From: an uncultured Flavobacteriaceae bacterium
Lineage (GTDB): Bacteria; Bacteroidota; Bacteroidia; Flavobacteriales; Flavobacteriaceae
Assembly: GCA_947497245.1 (NCBI GenBank)
Contig: CANMFO010000001.1
Span: 682,001-746,000 of the forward strand
Reading direction: 5' to 3'
Length of the DNA: 64,000 nucleotides
Positions 37,619-46,688 of the stretch are shown here, in pieces. The notes beneath the pieces are model-generated. The model worked only from the letters and a program-made list of their open reading frames with translations. It was not told the origin of the DNA and did no database searches. Positions within the stretch are counted from its first letter, which is position 1. Each line of letters opens with the position of its first letter. Made by a program: the position numbers and the translations under genes.

Positions 37619-37801
37619 ATGCGCGTGAAATCACGCCCATTGCGCCTCCCCGCTTTAGGTCCTTTTCGGAAATCGTGTAATATTTCCGTTCGCTATTTCC
37701 CAATGGTGAACTGTATTTTAGGGTATTTTTCCAAATAGCATAGTGGTATAAAATAGGATATGCTTAATATTGATCAGTCAATGAAAAGCCGCTGAACACC
37801 C

Positions 37802-38719
37802 ATGGGAAAGTCTAGAAATACGACACTTATTGTTCTTGCCTTTTTTTCCATCTACTTCATTTGGGGTTCCACCTATCTTCTAAATAAGATAGCGGTTACC
37901 GAGCAACCTCCTTTTATGTTGGCGGGTGTACGTTTTGCCAGCGCCGGAATTTTAATCTTTGGGCTGTGCAAAATTTTGGGCATCGGTATAGCCATACCGC
38001 TGCGCCAACTACGCAATACGATTATTGCCGGCTTTTTGTTTCTGACCTTTGGAAATGGGGTTGTTGTATGGGCATTGAAATATGTGGACAGCGGTTTCGC
38101 GGCCCTTGAAATTTCGGCGCAGCCTCTGGTGGTGCTCCTCCTAATGCGCATTTTGCAAGGAAAAAAGATCCAAACAATGTCTTTTATAGGGGTTGTCCTT
38201 GGCTTTATAGGCATATATCTGTTGGTCAGTCAAAAACAGATTCTGACCCGGGAAGGCTCTTGGTTGGGAATGATCATGATTTTCGCCTGTATGCTTAGCT
38301 GGGGGTACGGAAGTCTCTTTGTCGGTAAGGCCAATTTGCCCCAAAACTATTTTGTCAATACCGCCTATCAAATGTTCACCGGGGGCACAATGCTGTTACT
38401 GGCAAGTTGGGCGTTTGGTGAAAAATGGACATCTCCTATGGAATGGAGCGTGCCGGTGCAGTATTCCATGGGATTGCTGATCGTGTTCGGCAGTATAGTG
38501 GCCTTTACCTCCTTCAATTATTTGTTAAGGTCGGTCTCCCCTGAAAAAGTGGCCACTTCTACCTATGTAAATCCGATCATCGCGCTTCTTTTGGGCTGGT
38601 ATTTCCTAGATGAGCAGATTACCATGCAGTCCGTCATCGCCGCCGCGGTACTATTGACCGGGGTCTATTTTATCAATACCAAGAAAAAATTGGCGATTTA
38701 CTCCAGGTTTAGGAAATAA
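37802..38719 (+). CDS. EamA family (DMT superfamily) permease
   Basis: A 305-residue inner-membrane protein with ten hydrophobic helices in two five-helix EamA repeats; FFSIYFIWGSTYLLNKIAV is the typical first helix and YVNPIIALLLGWYFLDEQI the typical late one. These are drug/metabolite exporters; the substrate cannot be read. Not in an obvious operon. Confidence 0.9.
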   Translation: MGKSRNTTLIVLAFFSIYFIWGSTYLLNKIAVTEQPPFMLAGVRFASAGILIFGLCKILGIGIAIPLRQLRNTIIAGFLFLTFGNGVVVWALKYVDSGFAALEISAQPLVVLLLMRILQGKKIQTMSFIGVVLGFIGIYLLVSQKQILTREGSWLGMIMIFACMLSWGYGSLFVGKANLPQNYFVNTAYQMFTGGTMLLLASWAFGEKWTSPMEWSVPVQYSMGLLIVFGSIVAFTSFNYLLRSVSPEKVATSTYVNPIIALLLGWYFLDEQITMQSVIAAAVLLTGVYFINTKKKLAIYSRFRK

Positions 38720-38755
38720 CGGGCGATCTATGTCCCACAGCTTTTGGGCTTTGTA

Positions 38756-39355
38756 TCAATCCCTGGCCATTACCTTCAATAGTTGCCCGTAGTTTTCGAT
38801 AGTCGTGTACAGGCGCCCCCCCAGATTTACAATCGGTTGGGAAATGGAATCCAACGGTCTGGAAAAAGCATTTTTTAATTGGTCTTTCACCGCTGGGTTT
38901 TCACTTAGTTTAAGCGCTTTGTACAGATAGTTGCTATGCTCCAAGGGCTGAACGATGCTATCGCAGCTCGTACAGATGTCCGTAATGTAGATGGTGATCG
39001 ATTTTTTAGGCCGGATCTTGATGCGTTCGGCCTTTACCTTCAAGGCCCGCTTGGAAAGACTGTCATTTACGGCCAGGTCGTAAGTGTAATTGGGGCGTTT
39101 CCCCCGGTTCAGAATGATGGTCTTCAGGTGGACCTTGGAAGCTCCCGGAAGGCGAATCCATCTGGGCCTTCCCTTACTTTGTCTAAAATTGGTTCCACTA
39201 ATGGTGATCTTGACATCAAAATCCTGCTCGTTTTCGTTTACGGCATAGAATGCCAGCCGTTTGGGAATGTCCTTTGTAACCACCTTGATGGGTCGTTCTT
39301 GTGCACTTAATTGAAATGCTACGAATAGCGCGAATAGTGTAATTTTCTTGATCAT
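38756..39355 (-). CDS. Exported protein of unknown function
   Basis: The ATG at 39355 starts a signal peptide (KKITLFALFVAFQLSAQ); the frame runs further upstream without coding features. The body (199 residues) has an all-beta N-terminal domain (FDVKITISGTNFRQSKG) and a helical C-terminus with one CxxC motif (DICTSCDS) near residue 128. That motif could bind metal or form a disulfide. Recognised in no family. Confidence 0.62.
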   Translation of the reverse strand: MIKKITLFALFVAFQLSAQERPIKVVTKDIPKRLAFYAVNENEQDFDVKITISGTNFRQSKGRPRWIRLPGASKVHLKTIILNRGKRPNYTYDLAVNDSLSKRALKVKAERIKIRPKKSITIYITDICTSCDSIVQPLEHSNYLYKALKLSENPAVKDQLKNAFSRPLDSISQPIVNLGGRLYTTIENYGQLLKVMARD

Positions 39356-39546
39356 GATCATAGGTTCTCGATAGGTAAGATAGCAAATTCTCCAGATAGG
39401 CAGCCGCCAAGTCGATGAAATGTCCGGAATCATGACAAGTGGTCGCCCTTTTGGGAAAATCGGTTCCGGGTATCCCAGGTATGGTCTGGTCGTGCTTTAA
39501 GAAAAATTTAAGTAGGGCATAGGCAAAGAGGTAGTATATTAGGGGA

Positions 39547-40197
39547 ATGGGACCAAAACAACTTTGTCTGGGAATATTGTTCCTGTCTTTTTTTCATTTT
39601 TATGTCAACGGTCAATACACGGCGGAAGACTGGGAAGATCGGGACCGCTGGATGGACGTTCCTGAGTTGATGCGTTTGGCAGGGATAAAGGATGGGGACC
39701 AGGTGGCCGATGTGGGCTGCCATGAGGGCTATTTTACATTTCATCTGTCCAAACAGGTCGGGGAAGACGGTCAGGTGTATGCGGTGGATGTTTCCGAGTA
39801 CCGCCTGGACAACCTCAAAGAACATTTGAAAGAAAGGAAAACGACCAACGTAAAGGTGATATTAGGGGATTACGACAACCCCAAACTTCCCAAGGAGACC
39901 CTGGATGTGGTGATGGTCATGGACACCTATCACGAGATGGAGGAATACATGGAGATTCTGGACCATATCAAAAAAGCACTAAAACCTGGCGGTCGCCTGC
40001 TTATCCTTGAAAAATTAAAGGAGCACAAGAAGGGCAAGGGCAGGGACGAACAGGCCGATGCCCATACCCTCGCTTCCAAATACGTAAAAAGAGAACTTGT
40101 GGAGGCCGGATTTTCAGTGAGTCGGGAAGTTCCGGATTTCGGAATCTGGAACCACGAAAGCGAAAAGCGCATGTGGGTGGTAGTGGCCAAAAAATAA
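39547..40197 (+). CDS. Class I SAM-dependent methyltransferase with a signal peptide
   Basis: A 216-residue protein. A cleavable signal (LGILFLSFFHFYVNGQ) is followed by a Rossmann methyltransferase domain: VADVGCHEGYFTFHL (motif I, with Cys-His in place of the usual second and third Gly), VYAVDVSEYRL (acidic residue that holds SAM) and VVMVMDTYHEM. Export of a SAM-dependent enzyme is odd because SAM is cytosolic. Related flavobacterial proteins show the same layout. Substrate unknown. Confidence 0.75.
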   Translation: MGPKQLCLGILFLSFFHFYVNGQYTAEDWEDRDRWMDVPELMRLAGIKDGDQVADVGCHEGYFTFHLSKQVGEDGQVYAVDVSEYRLDNLKEHLKERKTTNVKVILGDYDNPKLPKETLDVVMVMDTYHEMEEYMEILDHIKKALKPGGRLLILEKLKEHKKGKGRDEQADAHTLASKYVKRELVEAGFSVSREVPDFGIWNHESEKRMWVVVAKK

Positions 40198-40217
40198 GGC
40201 TGCAAGCCTAGGCCAGT

Positions 40218-40436
40218 TCATTCCAGTTCATTGCATTTATGATTGAAGGCGTTCATAAGGGCGATTATCTTTTTTGTGACCTGTGGGCCGCTTTCTACCC
40301 TGAGAATATTGTCGCAGTCCTCCAAGTCAAAGTTCCAACGTCCCTTGGGTTCAATTAGTTGATCGAGCAAGGGACTGAGTTGTCGAACTTCTTTTTCCTT
40401 TGTAACCGAAGTCCTAAATACCAATACTGTTTTCAT
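40218..40436 (-). CDS. Small ferredoxin-fold-like conserved protein
   Basis: A 72-residue soluble protein starting MKTVLVFRTSVTKEKEVRQL, with WNFDLEDCDNILRVE in the middle. The pattern (strand, helix, strand, strand, helix) suggests a heavy-metal-associated-like fold without the CxxC site. It follows the DinB gene by 20 bases on the same strand, so it is probably cotranscribed with it. Function unknown. Confidence 0.65.
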   Translation of the reverse strand: MKTVLVFRTSVTKEKEVRQLSPLLDQLIEPKGRWNFDLEDCDNILRVESGPQVTKKIIALMNAFNHKCNELE

Positions 40437-40456
40437 ACCTATTCGCTTATTGTGGA

Positions 40457-40954
40457 TTAACGTTCAAAAAAGGCGGGAGGTTCAACACCCAGTGCGCGCA
40501 GATAAACGTATCCCTGACCGCGATGATGGATTTCGTTGTCGATGAAATATAGTATGGCCGAGAACACACTGCTCTCGTACAGTCCAAAAGTATTGATGGT
40601 CTCATGAAATCGTTCCGGCCCTATGGTCGCCCAGGAAGCATTGATCTGATCGGTGGCCTCGTCCCAAAGGGCAAGTAATTTCTCCTTGCTGTTTCCGTGG
40701 TCGAAATGTTCGTCGAGTTGGGATGTCGTACCAGTGGCGATCTCCCGAATGCCGGGAGCGGCAATTCCCAAAAGCTCCATGGTCAATTCGGCAAAAGTGC
40801 GCATGCCGCCAATGGAATACTTGAAAAATGCTTCTTCGGGAAAAGCCTCGATTACCCTGCGGGTAAGTTTTCTATGGCCCTGCCAGTGCTCCAAAAGTTC
40901 GGTGGGAGTGATTACGGCAGGCGTTTTTTTGCTTTGATCTACAATGTTCTCCAT
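40457..40954 (-). CDS. DinB family protein
   Basis: The ATG at 40954 (MENIVDQSKKTPAVITPTEL) gives 165 residues; the frame extends upstream without coding features. It is the four-helix DinB/YfiT fold with the three metal-site His: WQGHRKLTRRV near residue 24, LDEHFDHG, and EIHHRGQGYVYL near 150. DinB enzymes are thiol-dependent hydrolases or transferases, often induced by stress. The divergent WYL regulator is its likely controller. Confidence 0.85.
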   Translation of the reverse strand: MENIVDQSKKTPAVITPTELLEHWQGHRKLTRRVIEAFPEEAFFKYSIGGMRTFAELTMELLGIAAPGIREIATGTTSQLDEHFDHGNSKEKLLALWDEATDQINASWATIGPERFHETINTFGLYESSVFSAILYFIDNEIHHRGQGYVYLRALGVEPPAFFER

Positions 40955-41355
40955 GGTACTTTTATTTATGTTGATGAATACTTGAACAAATGTAGAATCG
41001 ATTGGTGACAGCCCTTTGTCAGTAGTGAAATGGAAAGCCGAATTTTTTTTAAAAAACCTTAACCTTTTCATTATCAATGGTGTATGACTAAAATTTGAGG
41101 CTTGATGCAAAACGACCACCCCGACGGACAGATCCTTTCTCGAGGGAAAGGTCTTAAAATTTTTGGATAGATCGATGGGGCGAAACGCGCATCCCGCGTA
41201 TTCCGTTGGGAGCTGTTGACAAAGGGTTGTCATAAAGCATCCGTTACTTTGTACCATACAACGTTCTAGCTGGCAGTATTGTGGATAAAGTACGTATTAA
41301 ATCGGGTCGAAGCTTTCATTTGAAGTCCTATCTTTGGGAAATATCTCTTACAATT
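40955..41355. other. Divergent DinB/WYL control region
   Basis: About 400 bases between the divergent DinB and WYL genes. It holds an exact TAnnTTTG element for DinB and, over its -33 position, a dyad (both listed separately). The rest shows no gene with coding character. Confidence 0.5.
40987..41021 (-). promoter_or_regulatory. DinB promoter with overlapping dyad, WYL operator candidate
   Basis: On the minus strand TACATTTG (40994-40987) is an exact -7 element. The dyad TGACA-N6-TGTCA (41006-41021) covers the place where the -33 element should be and no TTG is present there, as expected for a promoter that depends on or is blocked by a regulator. Confidence 0.5.
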
Positions 41356-42330
41356 ATGGGTGTTGATACTGTAAAACGATTTGATCGAATAATTGCCATT
41401 CTGATTCAACTGCAATCCAAACGGGTGGTGAGGGCCCAGGAGTTGGCCGATCGCTTTGGGGTAAGCCTCAGGACGATCTACAGGGATGTCCGTACGTTGG
41501 AGACTTGCGGTGTTCCCATTGTTTCGGAAGCGGGAGTGGGCTATTCAATTATGGAGGGCTATCGCTTGCCCCCGATCATGTTCACCCGTGAAGAGGCCGG
41601 AAGTTTTCTTGCTGCGGAAAAACTTATGCAGAAGTTTACCGACAAGTCGCTTGGCGCGTACCATGAGTCGGCAATGTACAAAGTAAAATCCGTGCTGCGG
41701 GGGAGGGAAAAGGATTGGATCGATGCCCTGGAATCCCAGGTGTTGATCGATCCTGCCCAAGTGCTGTTCAATGATGACATTCCCAACGCCTTGGAAATTC
41801 TTTTTGAAAGTATCGCTGAAAAAAAGCAGGTCTTTTTGAAATATCAGTCCCTTAGGGAGGCGGTTCCTTCGGAAAGGAATATCGAACCCGTGGGGCTCTT
41901 TCATGAAAACAATTATTGGTATGTCCACGGCTACTGTCATTCGCGTGAGGATTATCGGCAATTTCGCACCGATCGCATGCTGCAGATTCGGCGGACGGAC
42001 AGAAAGTTCACTTTGGAACATGGTACCATCGATGAGTACAAAAAGAAGCGGAACAAGGAAGCGGAAGGTATACAAAAAACCAGAGTGAGGATATTGGTGG
42101 ACCAAATTGTGGCCAGGTATATAAAGAATGGTAAGACCAGGTATGGCTTTGTTTCGGAAAAAGTGGTAGAGGACCGGGTAGAAATGACCTTTGTGACCGC
42201 GGACCTTGAACATGGATTTTTGCGTTGGTATCTCTCGTTCTGCGACCATGCCAAGATCCTGGAGCCCGAACGCTTGAAAGACCAAGTACTCGCCCTTCTG
42301 AGAAAGGCGGAGAACAGACTCACCCACTGA
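41356..42330 (+). CDS. WYL-domain transcriptional regulator (HTH_11)
   Basis: The ATG at 41356 gives 324 residues. The N-terminal winged helix has LADRFGVSLRTIYRDVRTLE, then a WYL domain (about 145-220; YVHGYCHSREDYRQFRTDRM is the WYL-like core) and a C-terminal WCX-like domain. Such regulators sense ligands such as single-stranded DNA or small molecules. It is divergent from DinB, a common pairing. Confidence 0.88.
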   Translation: MGVDTVKRFDRIIAILIQLQSKRVVRAQELADRFGVSLRTIYRDVRTLETCGVPIVSEAGVGYSIMEGYRLPPIMFTREEAGSFLAAEKLMQKFTDKSLGAYHESAMYKVKSVLRGREKDWIDALESQVLIDPAQVLFNDDIPNALEILFESIAEKKQVFLKYQSLREAVPSERNIEPVGLFHENNYWYVHGYCHSREDYRQFRTDRMLQIRRTDRKFTLEHGTIDEYKKKRNKEAEGIQKTRVRILVDQIVARYIKNGKTRYGFVSEKVVEDRVEMTFVTADLEHGFLRWYLSFCDHAKILEPERLKDQVLALLRKAENRLTH

Positions 42331-42585
42331 ACGGGATATTACACCGACGGATTGGACACCACCGGCCCGCTCTTTTTGATTTTGGCCATAATCTTTGCGC
42401 TAAATTCGTTGGAATAAAACGGAAGTATTATCTTAGTAGCGGTTTAAAGGATGGGCTTTGACCCTGCACTACGAGTACTCTGGCTAAATTTGGGCAAACA
42501 AGGCAGTTTGCATTTTTTCTTTTCCACAACATTCGTTGGTCACTCTATTCCTCCTTGAACGTAACATTAAAAATGAAGAAAACGA

Positions 42586-43041
42586 ATGGCAAAGTCCCAA
42601 CAGACGTACAACAAGACCGAAAAAGAAAAACAGCGCCGTAAAAAACGCGAGGAAAAACAAAAGAAGAGGGAAGCCCGTAAGGCCGAAGCAAAGGAAAGGG
42701 GCGGTGGTATCCAATTTGCCTATGTTGACCACAACGGAAACCTTACCGATACCCCACCAGATCCCGCAGAAAAAATACAGGTGGATGCCGAGAGTATTGT
42801 GCTTGGAATACCCAAAAAGGAAGAAGGAGATGTGGAGGAATTTGACCCGGTCAGAAACGGAAGGGTATCCTTTTTCGATCATTCAAAGGGTTTCGGATTT
42901 ATTATCGATTCGGAGAACAACGAAAAATACTTTACCCATGTCAGCGGCTTGATCGATGAGATCACTGAAACCGACAAGGTTTCCTTCGAACTGGAAAAGG
43001 GACCTAGGGGCATGAACGCCGTCCGTGTTAAGAAAATTTAG
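42586..43041 (+). CDS. Cold-shock domain protein with basic N-terminus
   Basis: A 151-residue protein. The first 45 residues are almost all Lys, Arg, Glu and Gln (KEKQRRKKREEKQKKREARK), probably a charged helix; residues about 88-150 are a cold-shock domain with the RNP1/RNP2-like motifs GFGFIIDS and KYFTHVSGL. It would bind single-stranded RNA or DNA. The acidic linker (EEGDVEEFD) separates the parts. Confidence 0.9.
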   Translation: MAKSQQTYNKTEKEKQRRKKREEKQKKREARKAEAKERGGGIQFAYVDHNGNLTDTPPDPAEKIQVDAESIVLGIPKKEEGDVEEFDPVRNGRVSFFDHSKGFGFIIDSENNEKYFTHVSGLIDEITETDKVSFELEKGPRGMNAVRVKKI

Positions 43042-43176
43042 GATCGTACCAACCGTATCCCACCTTTGCATGGATACGGGAAGAAAGCTCGGACGCCTTC
43101 CCAATACTCCACGGATTTTATTCTTGTGTTTTAAATTGATATCTTGTGGGAAATAATCAACCCATACTAGATTCCC

Positions 43177-43872
43177 ATGGAAAAGAGCGCACTGTGCATC
43201 TTGATCGCTGTCATTTTGATCGGATGTCAAACTGAAATCAAGAGTGAAAGTCTTTTTAACGGTGAAAACCTTGAGGGTTGGCATGTTGATGTTCCTGAAA
43301 TGGATACCGTTCCCAATGCCATCAACCCATTTATCGTCAGAAACGGCCTTTTGGTGAGCCTGGGCACCCCGCAGGGCCATTTGATTACGGATGCCACACA
43401 CCGCAATTTTAGGTTGGAAGTGGAATATCGGTTTGCCGGTGAGCCCGGGAACTGTGGTGTCCTGGTGCATGCCTCGACACCCCGTTCGCTCTATAAAATG
43501 TTTCCGAAGTCGATAGAGGTCCAGATGATGCACGAGAATGCCGGTGACTTTTGGTGCATCGTGCAGGACATAAGCACGGACAACATGGAAGACCGAAGGG
43601 GACCGAGAACGGAATGGGGAATCACCGAGGGCAAGAAACGCAGGATCAAAAACCTTACCGATGGATCCGAAAACCCACTGGGGGAATGGAATTCGATGAC
43701 GGTTGAATGTCTTGAAAATGAGATAAAGGTATGGGTCAACGGGGATTTGGTAAATCACGGCTATGACGCCACGGCCGATAGCGGACAGATTGCCGTTCAG
43801 GCAGAAGGTTCGGAGGTCGAATTCAGAAAACTGCTTTTGACGCCCATCACGGCCTTGACACCCTCTGAGTAA
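43177..43872 (+). CDS. DUF1080 (3-keto-disaccharide hydrolase) lipoprotein
   Basis: A 231-residue lipoprotein (LIAVILIGC). The concanavalin-like DUF1080 domain starts with SLFNGENLEGWHVD and includes GNCGVLVHAS and GDLVNHG. The family hydrolyses 3-keto sugars or binds carbohydrates. It converges on the sugar operon to its right (28 bases between the two stops), which fits a role in sugar catabolism. Confidence 0.88.
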   Translation: MEKSALCILIAVILIGCQTEIKSESLFNGENLEGWHVDVPEMDTVPNAINPFIVRNGLLVSLGTPQGHLITDATHRNFRLEVEYRFAGEPGNCGVLVHASTPRSLYKMFPKSIEVQMMHENAGDFWCIVQDISTDNMEDRRGPRTEWGITEGKKRRIKNLTDGSENPLGEWNSMTVECLENEIKVWVNGDLVNHGYDATADSGQIAVQAEGSEVEFRKLLLTPITALTPSE

Positions 43873-43900
43873 CTGGTGTTTAGTAGCTCAGACCCGAAGA

Positions 43901-44797
43901 TCAACATGGGCTATCTGGCCAATATTGCTTCATTTTTTTTCTTAGAAAGGCCACACTTCGTTCCAGTTGGTCCATGCCATCGACTCCGTCCTCAATGCTG
44001 ATCCACCCATTGAAGCCCACCCGTTTCAGTTCGGTAAAAATGGCATCATAGTCATTTAGTCCCTTTCCGATTTCGCCATGGCGCAATCGTTTGGCATACC
44101 CCAGGGCCCCACTTTCCTCTTTTCGGAGATCCTCGATGGTACCCTCGATCAGGTAGCGATCACTGGCATGCATGGTCACCACCCGATCAGAGACCCGATA
44201 AAGCAGTTCCAAGGGATCTTCCCCGGCCAAAAAGGTGTTGCTCGGATCGTAGTTGACCCCAAAATTGGGATGGTCCAAACGCGCTAGCAGTTGACAGAAT
44301 ACATCCATTTTTTGAGCAAACTCGGGATACTCCCAGAAATCATCCTTATAGTGGTTTTCCAAAATCAAGGTGATTCCCAAGTCCTCTGCCAGGGGCAAAC
44401 AGGCTTCGATACATTCCGCAGCTAAATTTACCCCTTCACCGACTGTAAGCGTGGGCCGTCGCTGCCCCGAAAGTACCCTGCAGTACGAACCGCCCAAGGT
44501 GTGGGTCATTTGGATCCAGTGAAGCTGCTTCTCTATTTCCCGTTTTCTAAAATCCGAATCGGGATGCGTAAAATCAGGCGAACAACAGAGCATGGGGATG
44601 GTTTTCCCGTAACCCTCCACCTGCTTTCGGAAAACGGGCCAATTTGCTTCATCGGCCATTTCCAGGAACCCGGAATACCATTCGATACCTTCAATTTTCA
44701 GTGCACAGGCCAGGTCGACCCACTCGGAAACTTTCATTGTACCGTCCTTGCAGAGGGCATTCATAAAGGCTTTTGGAAATACAGCTAGTTTTGGCAT
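43901..44797 (-). CDS. Xylose isomerase-like TIM barrel sugar epimerase/isomerase
   Basis: A 298-residue AP endonuclease-2-type barrel. Metal-ligand segments: LILENHYKD (Glu), FGVNYDPSNTF (Asp), TMHASDRY (His) and WISIEDGVD (Glu). It is the last gene of a four-gene minus-strand operon, 66 bases after the SDR gene. With an UlaD-like enzyme first in the operon, a UlaE-like 3-epimerase function is possible. Confidence 0.82.
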   Translation of the reverse strand: MPKLAVFPKAFMNALCKDGTMKVSEWVDLACALKIEGIEWYSGFLEMADEANWPVFRKQVEGYGKTIPMLCCSPDFTHPDSDFRKREIEKQLHWIQMTHTLGGSYCRVLSGQRRPTLTVGEGVNLAAECIEACLPLAEDLGITLILENHYKDDFWEYPEFAQKMDVFCQLLARLDHPNFGVNYDPSNTFLAGEDPLELLYRVSDRVVTMHASDRYLIEGTIEDLRKEESGALGYAKRLRHGEIGKGLNDYDAIFTELKRVGFNGWISIEDGVDGMDQLERSVAFLRKKMKQYWPDSPC

Positions 44798-44863
44798 TTA
44801 CTTGTATATTATGATTATGGATATCTGGTGTCGTTCCCCGCTGGACATGGCGGACTTCCAGAT

Positions 44864-45643
44864 CTATTGTTTTTTTGGCATATTCCTACCGATCATCGGA
44901 TATTGTTCCAGTTCCAAGACCTGACCGCTTATCGGGCCGCATTCATCGGAAAGCAGATAAACCGCTCCAGAGGCAATCTCCTTGGGTTCCAGAATACGCT
45001 GGGCCGGGGCAAACACATCTGGAAGATCTTTGTACCAGTCGTCTTTCATGCCCTGCTGATTTTGGTTCACTTTTTCATTTTCGGTCAAGACCCATCCGGG
45101 ATTGATCTGGTTCACGCGCACGCCATGTTCCCTAAAAAGACTGTCGCCCAAATTACGGCTCATGGTCATCAAAGCACCTTTGGAAATGCTGTAAGGCAGT
45201 AAATTGGGCTCCCCGCTCCAGGCATTTATGGAGCCAATGTTCACCACGCATCCTTTGGATTCGGACAGGTGGGGAAGCGCAGCTTGGATGATGGCAAAGG
45301 GAGCCAAGGTATTTACGGCCAATATACGCTGGAAAAATTCCATGGTCGTGGTGACCATATTGGAGGAGGCCACGATGGCCGCATTGTTCACCACGGCGTC
45401 CAGTTTGCCAAAGACCTTGATCGACTCCGCCACCAGGTATGCGGGTGCATGAGGTTCGGTAATATCAATGGTGCGATGGACCGCACATCTCGCGCCCAAC
45501 CCCGCTGCCACTTTTTCTCCCAATGCCTCCTGCAATCCGTTAAGGACCACTTTGGCGCCCTCCTTCACACAAGATTGCGCTATGGCCTTACCAATACCCG
45601 TGTAAGCCCCGGTAATCAGAATTACTTTGTCTTTTAAACGCAT
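44864..45643 (-). CDS. Short-chain dehydrogenase/reductase
   Basis: A 259-residue classical SDR: TGAYTGIGKA (cofactor loop), NNAAIVASS, the catalytic Ser in NIGSINAWSG and YSISK, then PGWVLTENEK. The loop lacks the Arg typical of NADP enzymes, so NAD is likely. It oxidises or reduces a sugar or sugar acid in the operon. Six bases separate it from the alcohol dehydrogenase gene. Confidence 0.87.
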   Translation of the reverse strand: MRLKDKVILITGAYTGIGKAIAQSCVKEGAKVVLNGLQEALGEKVAAGLGARCAVHRTIDITEPHAPAYLVAESIKVFGKLDAVVNNAAIVASSNMVTTTMEFFQRILAVNTLAPFAIIQAALPHLSESKGCVVNIGSINAWSGEPNLLPYSISKGALMTMSRNLGDSLFREHGVRVNQINPGWVLTENEKVNQNQQGMKDDWYKDLPDVFAPAQRILEPKEIASGAVYLLSDECGPISGQVLELEQYPMIGRNMPKKQ

Positions 45644-45649
45644 CGTTGG

Positions 45650-46675
45650 CTATATTGGTTTTAGAACACTCTTGACCACGGTCCCGGAATGCATTTCTTC
45701 AAACGCCTGGTGCCAATCCTTTAGTTCCCATACGCCGCCAATAATCGGTTTTACGTTCAGGCGACCCTTGGATAAAAGCGAAAGTACTTTCTCCCAAATG
45801 GGCCAATTATGACTGAAACTGCCCTGCAAACTCACATTTTTTTGGACGAGGGGATCCAAGGAAAACTGCAATGGCCTAGGTCCCCACCCCACTTTGGTAA
45901 TCTGTCCGTTCGGGCGGACCCATTGAAGGGCGAGCTTCAAGGTAGCACTGACTCCGGCCGCATCGATGACACAGTCGACGCCCAGTCCGTCGTAAGATTT
46001 TGCCCAAATTGTGGCATCGCCCACTATGGTTTCACAACCATATTGTCCGGCAATGGCCAATCTTCCTTTGTCAGCTTCCAACCCTACAATTGCTACCTCT
46101 GCCCCACATAAGCGGGCCATTGCCGCGCATAGGATACCAATGGTCCCCGGACCTACCACCAACACCCGATCTCCAGGATTGATGTTCGAGTTGACCACCA
46201 CTGCATTATAGGCTACGGAACAGGGTTCGGTCAAACAGGCCTCTTCAAAAGGAAGGTTCTCAGGTACGCTGTGCAGGCATCTGGCCGGCACGCGGACAAA
46301 ACGGGTCATGGCACCGTCCACACCATAGCCAAAACCCTTGCGCGTGGGATCTAGATTATAGCGCCCTTGCCTGGACAGCGGACTGTTGGCATCGATAACC
46401 GCCGCGGTTTCGCTCACCACGCGATCACCTTCTTTCCATCCGATCACCCGATCCCCAATTTCAACGATATGACCGCCGAACTCGTGTCCCAATACCACAG
46501 GATAGTTCACGGGCCAACTATGATCGGAAGTCCATTGGTGCAGATCGCTACCACAGACTCCGACATTGGCCACCTCTAACAAAACATCTTCCTCGCCTAT
46601 CGTAGGTTTGGGCACTTCCCGAACCTCGACACTTCCCTTTTCAGGAGCAAAATTTACAACCGCAATCGATTTCAT
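45650..46675 (-). CDS. Zinc-type medium-chain alcohol dehydrogenase lacking the structural zinc site
   Basis: A 341-residue MDR enzyme. The catalytic zinc site is present (GVCGSDLHQW with Cys; GHEFGGHIV with His-Glu) and the NAD loop is VVGPGTIGIL. The loop that normally carries four Cys reads AVIDANSPLSRQGRYNLDP, with none. The nearest relatives are sorbitol/threonine-type dehydrogenases. It is 13 bases after the first gene of the operon and probably oxidises a sugar alcohol or acid. Confidence 0.85.
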   Translation of the reverse strand: MKSIAVVNFAPEKGSVEVREVPKPTIGEEDVLLEVANVGVCGSDLHQWTSDHSWPVNYPVVLGHEFGGHIVEIGDRVIGWKEGDRVVSETAAVIDANSPLSRQGRYNLDPTRKGFGYGVDGAMTRFVRVPARCLHSVPENLPFEEACLTEPCSVAYNAVVVNSNINPGDRVLVVGPGTIGILCAAMARLCGAEVAIVGLEADKGRLAIAGQYGCETIVGDATIWAKSYDGLGVDCVIDAAGVSATLKLALQWVRPNGQITKVGWGPRPLQFSLDPLVQKNVSLQGSFSHNWPIWEKVLSLLSKGRLNVKPIIGGVWELKDWHQAFEEMHSGTVVKSVLKPI

Positions 46676-46688
46676 CTATACCTTGATT

